Assembly (NCBI GenBank): GCA_937902525.1
Contig: CALEKV010000133.1
Coordinates: 1 to 12,507, forward strand
Length of the DNA stretch: 12,507 bases
Source: an uncultured Candidatus Saccharibacteria bacterium
GTDB lineage: Bacteria > Patescibacteriota > Saccharimonadia > Saccharimonadales > Saccharimonadaceae
Reading direction: 5' to 3'
The stretch's first letter is position 1. Each line of letters opens with the position of its first letter. This document shows positions 1-6,019 of the stretch, piece by piece. Both the position numbers and the translations under genes were made by a program. The notes beneath the pieces are model-generated. The model worked only from the letters and a program-made list of their open reading frames with translations. It made no database searches and was not told where the DNA came from.

Positions 1-47
1 GACCACCGAGATCTACACTCTTTCCCTACACGACGCTCTTCCGATCT
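1..47 (+). other. Illumina P5/TruSeq universal adapter (contamination)
   Basis: These bases match the 3' 47 bases of the 58-base Illumina universal adapter, from GACCACCGAG to the terminal CTCTTCCGATCT. This is synthetic library sequence, not genome. Genomic sequence begins at base 48. The last adapter base (47) supplies one base of the apparent stop codon of the neighbouring gene. Confidence 0.98.
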
Positions 48-511
48 CAGAAGTAGGGGGCTTCAGAGGGCGGATTACTTTTTGAGTGAAACTTGTCTGC
101 GTACATGACGAGCTGCTCTTCAATTGTCCTCGCAGTGTAATCGGCTACAGGAATAGGTAGTTTCTGATCTAGGACGTCCTTCTTGGTTAGACCTACTCCA
201 GTATGGTGAGACGCGAACCTCCAAATAGTCTCTGAGAACCCTTCGCTTTTCAGGATATCTTCACCAATTGTCCCATGTCGTACCCCTTGGACGAATTTAC
301 CATCTTCAAGCACTTCATAAGCTCCGATGTCGTGCAACAAGCAGCCGACATGCACAAGGTTTCGATCAATATCTTTAATAGGGTTTTCTTCGAGCAGTTG
401 CATAGCGATAGCTTCGATAATCTGACAATGGGTATAGATTAGCGTCAGATCTGCATCGGTTTTAGCATACTTTTGATGGAGATTCTTGATTTGTTGATCT
501 GTAGGAAGCAT
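48..511 (-). CDS. HD-domain metal-dependent phosphohydrolase, 3'-truncated by adapter
   Basis: About 154 codons are visible. The HD signature is complete in order: H28 (YTHC), H60-D61 in LLHDIG, H79 in RHG, H102-H103 in SHHTG and D139 in YADKFH. This spacing is typical of small stand-alone HD hydrolases that bind one or two metal ions and cleave phosphate esters of nucleotides or related metabolites; the substrate cannot be inferred. The apparent TGA stop (bases 49-47, minus strand) uses the last adapter base, so the true C-terminus is missing; the protein breaks off soon after YADKFHSK. The ATG at 511 has no Shine-Dalgarno site but sits 8 nt behind an extended -10 box, so it is probably translated from a leaderless or nearly leaderless mRNA. 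It diverges from the cassette at 718. Confidence 0.88.
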
Positions 512-519
512 ATAGATTA

Positions 520-528
520 ACTATAGCA
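520..528 (-). promoter_or_regulatory. Extended -10 promoter of the HD gene
   Basis: Read on the minus strand, TGC-TATAGT (TGn plus a -10 hexamer) ends 8 nt before the ATG at 511. A weak -35-like TTAATT lies 17 bp upstream (543-548). A second TATAGT occurs at 528-533. The start site would fall on or just before the ATG. Confidence 0.5.
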
Positions 529-626
529 CTATACAGACCGAAAATTAAGAAATTATTACTAAAAACTCCCCCTAATTGCAGAAGTGCTTAGACATTTACT
601 TTACGCGCTGCGCTGTGTCGAACCAG

Positions 627-658
627 CCGAATGTTTTGCTAAGGCAAAACTCATTCGG
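627..658. repeat. Long hairpin-forming inverted repeat
   Basis: CCGAATG (627-633) and TTTTGC (634-639) pair with GCAAAA (644-649) and CATTCGG (652-658). The loop is TAAG and there is a 2-nt bulge at 650-651, giving 13 bp in all. There is no T-run beside it, so it is not an ordinary terminator. It lies just left of cassette copy 1 and has no counterpart at copy 2. Function is unknown. Confidence 0.7.
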
Positions 659-682
659 GGGTGCAGACCCGACCACAAGACT

Positions 683-720
683 ATGAAAAAAGACCGAACA
701 AAAGTCCGGTCATTTTTCAT
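683..720 (-). terminator. Bidirectional terminator-like hairpin beside cassette copy 1
   Basis: An 8-bp stem with one mismatch (692-699 against 704-711, loop AAAA) is flanked by ATGAAAAA (683-690) and TTTTTCAT (713-720), which also pair. On the minus strand this is a hairpin followed by a T-run, placed directly after the sequence that resembles a tRNA 3' end at 719-734. It would therefore fit a tRNA terminator. On the plus strand it would block read-through into cassette copy 1. Confidence 0.65.
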
Positions 721-895
721 GGCTGGGACGGAGGGTGAAGTTGCGAACACCTCCACCCCAGTTTTTGCTATAACTGACAAGACTTTGCAGGCTGTTGAGA
801 AGCTGGTCGATAGCTTGGAAAAACTCGGTATCAAGTATGTCGATGGCAAGCTAGTCTACGACGAAGAGGAGGCTGGCTATGAGTATCTTCAATAA
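719..895 (+). CDS. Small hypothetical protein of the cassette, copy 1
   Basis: The ORF from the ATG at 719 encodes 58 residues. The first ~15 are low-confidence because this DNA looks like a tRNA 3' end and the ATG lies in the arm of a hairpin with no Shine-Dalgarno site. The rest (ITDKTLQAVEKL onward) looks like a genuine short protein: one amphipathic helix, then a short strand-like piece (KYVDGKLVY) and an acidic tail. It overlaps the PLD gene by 17 nt, an arrangement usual for translationally coupled pairs. I do not recognise the family. The pairing with a nuclease-like gene makes an accessory or antitoxin-like partner conceivable, but that is inference only. An internal start such as TTG at 785 is possible. 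The longer reading frame from 584 runs through two hairpins and is rejected. Confidence 0.5.
   Translation: MAGTEGEVANTSTPVFAITDKTLQAVEKLVDSLEKLGIKYVDGKLVYDEEEAGYEYLQ
867..872 (+). promoter_or_regulatory. Perfect Shine-Dalgarno site of PLD gene copy 1
   Basis: AGGAGG lies 6 nt before the ATG at 879 and fixes that start. The same site occurs before copy 2 (5574-5579) and survives in the decayed copy 3, where the start codon has become ACG. Confidence 0.85.
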
Positions 896-1376
896 TGCCG
901 GTGACATCAAGATGTTTGACGAACAATCCTTTTACCGTGCATTCGAGAAAGACCTTTACCTTGCCCGAAGAAGTGTCATCATCGAAAGCCCATTTATTAC
1001 TCTAAGGCGGATTAACGAACTGCTGCCAGTACTCACTAAACTAAGACGCAAAGGAGTGGCCGTTACTATAAATACAAGAAACCCGATTGAACACGATGCA
1101 GAATATGAAACACAAGCACTAATAGCAATTGAACAGCTTCAAGGGCTAGGTGTGAAAGTCCTATACACCGTTAAACACCATCGCAAGCTGGCGATTATCG
1201 ATGCTGGAATTGCCTGGAATGGTAGCTTGAACATTCTTTCACAACACGGTAGCTGTGAAATTATGTGGCGTGTGGCGTCAGAAGATATAGCAGACCAGCT
1301 TTTAGGATTCATTGGTCTTATCGCATCGCAAGGACGCACAGGAGCACTGGAAAGACGAGATGATATTATTGTCTAG
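879..1376 (+). CDS. PLD-superfamily single-HKD nuclease-like protein, copy 1
   Basis: 165 residues. The HKD motif is perfect: H101-R-K103, four residues, D108, six residues, G115-S116, then N118. The N-terminal half (SVIIESPF near 32-39, GVAVTINTR near 59-67) matches the beta-alpha core of PLD-like modules found alone as Nuc-type nucleases or attached to DNA helicases. One HKD motif per chain implies a homodimer with a shared active site. Likely activity is phosphodiester hydrolysis of nucleic acid; a lipid substrate is unlikely, as there is no signal peptide or membrane segment. The strong Shine-Dalgarno site supports the start. After LLGFI (residues ~141-145) the C-terminus differs wholly from copy 2 and adds ~20 residues that may be read out of the flanking DNA. 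Relative to copy 2, residues 109, 124 and 136 differ, against eight synonymous codon changes, which indicates selection on the protein. Confidence 0.85.
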   Translation: MSIFNNAGDIKMFDEQSFYRAFEKDLYLARRSVIIESPFITLRRINELLPVLTKLRRKGVAVTINTRNPIEHDAEYETQALIAIEQLQGLGVKVLYTVKHHRKLAIIDAGIAWNGSLNILSQHGSCEIMWRVASEDIADQLLGFIGLIASQGRTGALERRDDIIV

Positions 1377-1434
1377 ATTCTTGCAGCCCCCATCGCTTCA
1401 CAGGTCATTGCTAGTAGCCTCTACATAAAAAGTA

Positions 1435-1472
1435 TTGACACAATCAAGTAGTATGCTTAACATAGAACTATG
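1435..1472 (+). promoter_or_regulatory. Consensus promoter and putative operator of the padR operon
   Basis: A perfect -35 TTGACA (1435-1440), a 17-bp spacer and a -10-like TAACAT (1458-1463) predict transcription starting at about 1470, the A of the PadR ATG, so the mRNA is leaderless. The inverted repeat CATAG-AA-CTATG (1461-1472) covers the -10 box end, the start point and the start codon. It is a good candidate for an autoregulatory PadR operator. Confidence 0.75.
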
Positions 1473-1817
1473 ACAGGACAAACATCTTCTGTGCCCAGCG
1501 ATGAATATGCAAAACAAATTGCCACGCAAATGCGTAAGGGTTTTCTTGCGTATTGTGTGCTTAAGATTTGCAGCGAAGCAGTATATACGAGTGACGTCAT
1601 AGAACGACTTCGCAAAGCAGAGCTCGTTGTCGTCGAAGGGACAATTTATCCATTACTAAGCAAGCTCCAAAAAGATGGGTTGCTTGAACATGAATGGCGA
1701 GAGAGCAAACACGGCGCTCCGCGTAAGTACTATAATACTACCAATTATGGCAAGGATGTACTAAATAAAGTTACTGGCAATATCGCCGCATTAAATAACA
1801 CGTTAAATAAACTCTAA
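1470..1817 (+). CDS. PadR-family transcriptional regulator
   Basis: 115 residues with a winged helix-turn-helix typical of PadR. The N-terminal helix (ATQMRKGFLAYCVLKIC, ~20-36) precedes the recognition region EGTIYPLLSKLQKDGLL (~56-72) and the wing (HGAPRKYYNTT, ~81-91), and a short C-terminal helix for dimerisation ends the protein. Length is normal for the small PadR subfamily 2. The ATG sits on the predicted transcription start with no Shine-Dalgarno site. The PspC-domain gene follows after 13 nt. In this common arrangement the PadR protein represses its own operon and senses membrane or small-molecule stress. The ligand is unknown. Confidence 0.92.
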   Translation: MTGQTSSVPSDEYAKQIATQMRKGFLAYCVLKICSEAVYTSDVIERLRKAELVVVEGTIYPLLSKLQKDGLLEHEWRESKHGAPRKYYNTTNYGKDVLNKVTGNIAALNNTLNKL

Positions 1818-1830
1818 GAGGAGTAATTGT

Positions 1831-3522
1831 ATGAAAGAAATAACCAGAATCCATATAGCTAAAACACCCTATGACATAGAAGTTACGGCCAAGAAGGAAC
1901 TTGAGAAATATACCACTAAACTTGAGCTCTATGCCGATGATCCGAACTTGCTAGAGGACATTGAAATTCGACTGACGGAGATTCTCTCCTCTCGCGGCAC
2001 TGAGAAAGATGGCGTAATCACCGAAGATGACGTCAAGTCCATTCGTGAACAGCTTGGTGATCCAAAAGACTTTATCGGAGATGGTGATCTGGCGGTTGGT
2101 CCTGATACGTTCGAAGATGACAATAAACCACCACATCGTTTGTATCGCGATAAAGACTCGGCAGTCTTAGGCGGTGTACTCAGCGGTATTGCTAAGTACT
2201 TTGATGTCAACCCAACGTGGACACGCTTGGCATTTATCATTATGTGTTTTGTTTCTTGGGGGCTAATCATCATTGCCTACGTAGTGCTCTGGATCGTAGT
2301 GCCAGTTGCTAGAACAGCTGCAGAGAAGCTCCAGCTAGCAGGCAAACCGGTGACCCTCGCATCGATTAAAGAACTTAGCGAACAAGCCGAGACTCCAAAT
2401 AATAATCAACGAATCATGCAAAACATTGTCACTAGTATGGCTGGTGCTTTTGCTGTAATTAGCGCGTTCGGCGTACTGCTAGTCACGCTTTGGATCAATG
2501 GCATGCTTTGGTTGAATGACAATGAAAATTTGGGTATTCATGAATCCTTGTCTGTCCAATCAACGGCTGGCCTCATATCTATAATTCTATTTACAATAGC
2601 CGGAATACTCCTCACCCTGCTACTGTCCGTCATATCGTACGCTATTTTTAAGAAGACCTGGACAAAAAAGCTGTCTGTCTCAGTTATTTCAATTGTGATT
2701 GCTGGCATGGTCAGTTTCGGTGGAGGAATCGGTACTTTCATACTCGGCAAGCAGTTGGATATGACATCGGCGCATGACTCGCGTAGTACCGAGAAAGTTG
2801 CGCTGTCTGAAGATTTTAGCAGTATCAAAGAGCTTACAGTCGATGTCGGAACATTCGACATAGGTTGGGGCGACATGTCTGATGTTTATACCGAGTACAT
2901 TGTCAGCGACACTCCTCGTTATGAAATATCGGCAATATCTGGCACGATAACACCTAGCATCGAAGTTGAAGGCGATAAAGCGGTTCTAACAATGACCGGC
3001 AAGGATGATCGTCGTAACCGCTATATTCAGCCAACACTTACCATATACGGGCCTGCTCTTAATAATGTGACGGTCAAAAGCGGTTCGGTGCACTATTACA
3101 ATAAAGACAAGCAAGACACTCTTGCTATCATCACTGAGAGTAGCGATAAGCGAACTAGCAACAACTACCAGACGTCGGTTGGCGGAAGCTTTGAGGCTAC
3201 TGGTCAATACGGTACCATCAGCCTGACAACCAGGTTCGCTTCCGGCGTTACACTTAACCGTGCCACTGTCGAGAACTTGAAGGCAGACATACATGGCGGT
3301 TATGTCTCCGCAGGTGTGGTGCGAAGCCTTACAGTTAATCAGGTTGACGTTTGCCCAGCGAATAATTATTCAGATCAGAACAGAATAGTCGTTCAGGGTG
3401 TTACGACTGGCAAACTAACTTACAATGGTTTGGAACAGGATGCGAAAACTATAGATAATAACTGTGGTGTGCTGATTATCGGTGGCGAAAGCGAATATGA
3501 TGCAAATCAGGAGCGCGATTGA
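1831..3522 (+). CDS. PspC-domain membrane protein with adhesin-like C-terminus
   Basis: 563 residues. Residues 1-85 are a soluble helical region resembling the HAAS-type domain of PadR-linked proteins. A PspC domain (~102-160) contains RLYRDKDSAVLGGVLSGIA and the hydrophobic segment ~132-158. Further membrane segments lie near 203-225, 245-273 and 282-306. The region from ~320 to 563 is rich in short beta strands and small residues, like the DUF4097-type beta-repeat domains that commonly follow PspC or HAAS modules, and is probably extracytoplasmic. GAGGAG at 1818-1823, 7 nt from the ATG, sets the start. The gene is co-transcribed with padR and likely controlled by it. The general role, from family knowledge, is envelope-stress sensing or protection; the molecular activity is unknown. 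Confidence 0.85.
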   Translation: MKEITRIHIAKTPYDIEVTAKKELEKYTTKLELYADDPNLLEDIEIRLTEILSSRGTEKDGVITEDDVKSIREQLGDPKDFIGDGDLAVGPDTFEDDNKPPHRLYRDKDSAVLGGVLSGIAKYFDVNPTWTRLAFIIMCFVSWGLIIIAYVVLWIVVPVARTAAEKLQLAGKPVTLASIKELSEQAETPNNNQRIMQNIVTSMAGAFAVISAFGVLLVTLWINGMLWLNDNENLGIHESLSVQSTAGLISIILFTIAGILLTLLLSVISYAIFKKTWTKKLSVSVISIVIAGMVSFGGGIGTFILGKQLDMTSAHDSRSTEKVALSEDFSSIKELTVDVGTFDIGWGDMSDVYTEYIVSDTPRYEISAISGTITPSIEVEGDKAVLTMTGKDDRRNRYIQPTLTIYGPALNNVTVKSGSVHYYNKDKQDTLAIITESSDKRTSNNYQTSVGGSFEATGQYGTISLTTRFASGVTLNRATVENLKADIHGGYVSAGVVRSLTVNQVDVCPANNYSDQNRIVVQGVTTGKLTYNGLEQDAKTIDNNCGVLIIGGESEYDANQERD

Positions 3523-3528
3523 CCAAGT

Positions 3529-3574
3529 GAATATCGGATATTCTTCATAAAGGCGAGCCGAACACTGTATGAAG
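3529..3574. repeat. Two abutting inverted repeats downstream of the PspC gene
   Basis: GAATATC-G-GATATTC (3529-3543) is a near-perfect palindrome. Its last C starts a second inverted repeat, CTTCATA (3543-3549) with TATGAAG (3568-3574). Neither has a T-run, so termination is not evident. The stretch 3575-3693 shows only a weak 5-bp hairpin (CCTAT/ATAGG, about 3634-3649) and no convincing gene. Confidence 0.6.
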
Positions 3575-3693
3575 CTGGTCACGCATGGCGCATAATTCAA
3601 TGTCTTAATCGGAGTGAACCATATATCCAGTGCCTATTCTCGTATAGGGAGCGGAAAGCTTGTTATGGATTGGTTTAGTTGCTCAGGGTCTTT

Positions 3694-3857
3694 GGGGCGG
3701 AGGGTGAAGTTACGTACACTTCCACCCCTGTATTTGTCATAACTGACGAGACTTTGCAGGCTGTTGAGAGGCTGGTCGATAGCTTGAAAAACTCGGCATC
3801 AAGTATGTAGATAGCGAGCTAGTCTATGACGAAGAGGAGGCTGGTTACGAGTATCTT
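3694..3857 (+). pseudogene. Decayed cassette copy 3 (remnant of the 58-aa ORF)
   Basis: This aligns with 725-888 of copy 1 at roughly 85-90% by eye. A single-base deletion at GCTTGAAAAA (GCTTGGAAAAA in the intact copies) shifts the frame, and a TAG follows soon after. The AGGAGG Shine-Dalgarno site is kept, but the PLD start ATG is ACG here. Homology ends a few bases further on, so no PLD coding sequence remains. Together with 3575-3693 it fills the gap between the PspC and AAA genes. Confidence 0.9.
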
Positions 3858-3874
3858 TTTTGAAATTAGACCAG

Positions 3875-5089
3875 CTATACTTCTGTGCTCAACAGCCAAT
3901 CCACGACGTTTACCTTTTTGATGCCTAGAAATTCCTCGTTTATTAAGTCGGTCGTCAAAATATATTTGGGATAATTATCGCTAATCTTTTTAAATGGGGC
4001 AAGTTCTCGCTCAAGGGTTTTTTCGTTGTCGTTAATTTGATAAGCCACCTGATAGTATACGCGCTCGCCCCCTGGTTTCTGGACAATGAAATCGACTTCG
4101 CTGTCATCTGCTTTGCCGACCCATACCTCACCTTCGTTTCGACGTAATAGTTCTAGATACACGACATTCTCTAGTCGATGGCCGATATCTGATACCTGTG
4201 AGCTACCGAGCATTATTTCTCGCAAACCTAAGTCGACTACGTAGTATTTATCGTTAGTAGTGAGTAATTTTTTACCCTTTACGTCATATCGGCTAACTGG
4301 ATAAATTAGGTAGCTTTTCGTCAAATATTCTAGGTATCGGATGACGGTCGCATGATACGTTTTGTTATCCTGATTAGTCAGAGCTTTCGCGATGCTGGTA
4401 GCGGATAGAGGGCTTCCTATACTATCGAAAACAAATTTCACGACTCTCGAGAAGTCATCCTTGTCTCTAATCTCGTACCTGTTTGATATATCATTGTTGA
4501 CGATGGTTTCATATAAATCTTTCAGGTAAATATTAGAGAGGGCTGGGTTTGTGTTGGATAAGGTAACCGCTTCGGGGAAAGCGCTTGAAGATAAATACTG
4601 CGCTAGCAACCTGTCGTTGCTCTGGCTATCTGGCATTGCTAGCCGGTATTCGGCGAATGAGAATGGCAAAATGTGAAGAGAGATATACCTCCCTGTCAAA
4701 AGTGTTGCTAGCTCACTTGACAGTAAAAACGCATTTGACCCAGTCATATAGATGTCAACATTATCTTTCACGAATAAAGAGTCAATGACACGCTCAAATT
4801 TATCTACCATCTGAATCTCATCGAGAAACAGATAGTTCATTCGACCATCGACCAACTTTGACTCGATGTCATTGTGTAGAGCAAGCCAGTCTGTTAAGTC
4901 GACATTGATGGCTTCTTCGAAATTGATTGACTGAATTTGGCGCTCGGCGACACCAGACTCAATAAGCTCATTACGAAATGACTGAAGCAAGGTTGATTTA
5001 CCTGAACGTCGAATTCCTGTGATAACTTTTATCACATGTTGATCTTTAAGTTGTCGTAGTGTTTGTAGATACTGCTGTCGTTTTATCAT
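3875..5089 (-). CDS. ATP-binding protein, AAA (AAA_14) plus DUF4143
   Basis: 404 residues from the preferred ATG at 5089; an ATG at 5167 would add 26 residues. Motifs from that start: Walker A GIRRSGKST (25-33), Walker B YLFLDEIQ (86-93), a sensor-like TGSNA (116-120) and LTGRY (132-136). A helical/winged segment follows, and the C-terminal DUF4143 region carries GHRLENVVYLELL and SEVDFIV followed by YYQVAYQ. DUF4143 is related to PD-(D/E)xK nucleases; here the ExK position reads Q-V-A, so the nuclease-like fold may be inactive. These proteins are abundant and mobile in many bacteria and their biological role is poorly defined. A -10 box 6 nt before 5089 and the absence of a Shine-Dalgarno site favour a leaderless start there. 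The gene stands alone, convergent with cassette remnant 3 and divergent from cassette 2. Confidence 0.9.
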   Translation of the reverse strand: MIKRQQYLQTLRQLKDQHVIKVITGIRRSGKSTLLQSFRNELIESGVAERQIQSINFEEAINVDLTDWLALHNDIESKLVDGRMNYLFLDEIQMVDKFERVIDSLFVKDNVDIYMTGSNAFLLSSELATLLTGRYISLHILPFSFAEYRLAMPDSQSNDRLLAQYLSSSAFPEAVTLSNTNPALSNIYLKDLYETIVNNDISNRYEIRDKDDFSRVVKFVFDSIGSPLSATSIAKALTNQDNKTYHATVIRYLEYLTKSYLIYPVSRYDVKGKKLLTTNDKYYVVDLGLREIMLGSSQVSDIGHRLENVVYLELLRRNEGEVWVGKADDSEVDFIVQKPGGERVYYQVAYQINDNEKTLERELAPFKKISDNYPKYILTTDLINEEFLGIKKVNVVDWLLSTEV

Positions 5090-5095
5090 GAAACT

Positions 5096-5124
5096 ACTAT
5101 AATCGAAAAATGTCACAAATACAA
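5096..5124 (-). promoter_or_regulatory. Promoter of the AAA/DUF4143 gene
   Basis: On the minus strand, TTGTAT (5124-5119), a 17-bp spacer and TATAGT (5101-5096) lie 6 nt before the ATG at 5089. Transcription would begin on the start codon, which supports 5089 over the upstream ATG at 5167. Confidence 0.55.
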
Positions 5125-5337
5125 CTTTTCGACTATAGCTACTTGGATTCTGTTGTATTAGACGCATAAAGCATGTGCTACGTATGCTGAGGTTCGTGCG
5201 ACGCGGACTATTAACCTAATCGTGACTATAATCTGTAAACTTCATAGTAAATTTCTTAAGGTCTAAGTGAATGTTCTAGAAAAATAATCTTGGGGGAGCT
5301 GGATATAACACAGTCAGAATAGTTAGATGCGGCTTAA

Positions 5338-5351
5338 GGGATTCGAACCCC
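5338..5351 (-). other. tRNA T-arm-like fragment
   Basis: On the minus strand this reads GGGGTTCGAATCCC, the canonical T-arm sequence, followed by CTTAAGCCGCA, which could be an acceptor 3' strand. No matching GCGGCTT acceptor 5' strand or anticodon arm occurs at the right distance (checked by eye up to ~90 nt), so it appears to be a tRNA remnant or attachment-site relic rather than a functional tRNA. Confidence 0.5.
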
Positions 5352-5355
5352 AAGC

Positions 5356-5418
5356 AACAGAGGTAGTGAAACCAGGTAAACAAAAAATGCACAATTATGT
5401 GCATTTTTCACCTCTGTT
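5356..5418 (-). terminator. Nested inverted repeat / bidirectional terminator beside cassette copy 2
   Basis: The inner stem TGCACA (5388-5393) pairs with TGTGCA (5398-5403) and extends through A5/T5 tracts to 11 bp with loop ATTA. An outer pair, AACAGAGGT (5356-5364) and ACCTCTGTT (5410-5418), is perfect over 9 bp. A T-run follows the inner stem on both strands. It occupies the same place as the hairpin at 683-720 but is unrelated in sequence. Confidence 0.65.
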
Positions 5419-5424
5419 ACTAAA

Positions 5425-6019
5425 CATGGCTGGGACGGAGGGTGAAGTTGCGAACACCTCCACCCCAGTTTTTGCTATAACTGACAAGACTTTGCAGGCT
5501 GTTGAGAAGCTGGTCGATAGCTTGGAAAAACTCGGTATCAAGTATGTCGATGGCAAGCTAGTCTACGACGAAGAGGAGGCTGGCTATGAGTATCTTCAAT
5601 AATGCCGGTGACATCAAGATGTTTGACGAACAATCCTTTTACCGTGCATTCGAGAAAGACCTTTACCTTGCCCGAAGAAGTGTCATCATCGAAAGCCCAT
5701 TTATTACTCTAAGGCGGATTAACGAACTGCTGCCAGTACTCACTAAACTAAGACGCAAAGGAGTGGCCGTTACTATAAATACAAGAAACCCGATTGAACA
5801 CGATGCAGAATATGAAACACAAGCACTAATAGCAATTGAACAGCTTCAAGGGCTAGGTGTGAAAGTCCTATACACCGTTAAACACCATCGCAAGCTGGCG
5901 ATTATCGATGGTGGAATTGCATGGAATGGTAGCTTGAATATTCTGTCGCAGCATGACAGCTGTGAAATTATGTGGCGTGTTGCGTCAGAAGGTATAGCAG
6001 ACCAGCTTTTAGGATTTAT
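5425..6019 (+). repeat. Cassette repeat, copy 2
   Basis: Direct repeat of 718-1312, offset by 4,707 bp: 486 bp identical, then 12 mismatches, then no similarity. Unlike copy 1, it is followed at once by a 71-aa gene in the same operon. Confidence 0.95.
5426..5602 (+). CDS. Small hypothetical protein of the cassette, copy 2
   Basis: Identical at DNA and protein level to 719-895 (58 residues). The same doubts apply to the first ~15 residues: the ATG lies in the tRNA-tail-like sequence and has no Shine-Dalgarno site. Its stop lies 17 nt inside the PLD gene. The exact repetition and the partly preserved decayed copy 3, where the frame holds for ~33 codons with some replacements, show that the segment travels with the nuclease gene. 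The function is not recognised. Confidence 0.5.
   Translation: MAGTEGEVANTSTPVFAITDKTLQAVEKLVDSLEKLGIKYVDGKLVYDEEEAGYEYLQ

Larger units (their letters stand above)
718..1312 (+). repeat. Cassette repeat, copy 1
   Basis: Bases 718-1203 are identical to 5425-5910 (486 bp, no mismatch). Bases 1204-1312 align with 5911-6019 with 12 mismatches, after which similarity stops. The unit carries a 58-aa ORF and a PLD-family gene. Its first 16 bases read on the minus strand like a tRNA acceptor end finishing in GTCCCAGCCA. A decayed third copy of the first part is at 3694-3857. Confidence 0.95.
5168..5425 (+). other. Intergenic region left of cassette copy 2
   Basis: No convincing gene is seen here. 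A consensus -10 TATAAT is at 5227-5232, facing cassette 2, but without a clear -35; a transcript from it would carry a leader of nearly 190 nt into the cassette. A second TATAAC lies near 5303-5308. The tRNA T-arm-like piece and the nested hairpin are listed separately. The plus-strand reading frame from 5327 crosses both and is not regarded as coding before 5426. Confidence 0.4.

Noticed and set aside
584..718. N-terminal extension of the small cassette ORF
   Set aside because: It runs through two hairpins, is not shared with copies 2 or 3, and has no ribosome site.
766..774. Promoter TGC-TATAAC inside the cassette
   Set aside because: It resembles an extended -10, but no -35 or suitable start codon follows closely and the relic copy has lost the first T; too weak to annotate.
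719..800. Functional tRNA or tmRNA gene at the cassette start
   Set aside because: Only an acceptor-like tail is present. The T-loop lacks the normal TTCGA pattern, and no anticodon arm or 5' acceptor strand can be found.
601..849. Minus-strand ORF of 82 codons opposite the cassette
   Set aside because: Antisense to the cassette genes and through hairpins; no recognisable protein features.
879..1376. Phospholipase D enzyme acting on lipids
   Set aside because: One HKD motif, short length and no export signal fit the Nuc/helicase-associated nuclease branch better.
1929..3294. Minus-strand ORFs inside the PspC gene
   Set aside because: Shadows of a gene with clear domains and a good start; no ribosome sites or motifs.
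3415..3600. Minus-strand ORF of 61 codons with a hydrophobic middle
   Set aside because: Overlaps the end of the PspC gene; the hydrophobic stretch is the reverse reading of coding DNA and no start signal is present.
5327..5425. N-terminal extension of the copy 2 small ORF (begins like GFEP)
   Set aside because: This is a translation of tRNA T-arm-like DNA and a terminator hairpin; such stretches commonly yield false ORFs. It is not shared with copy 1.
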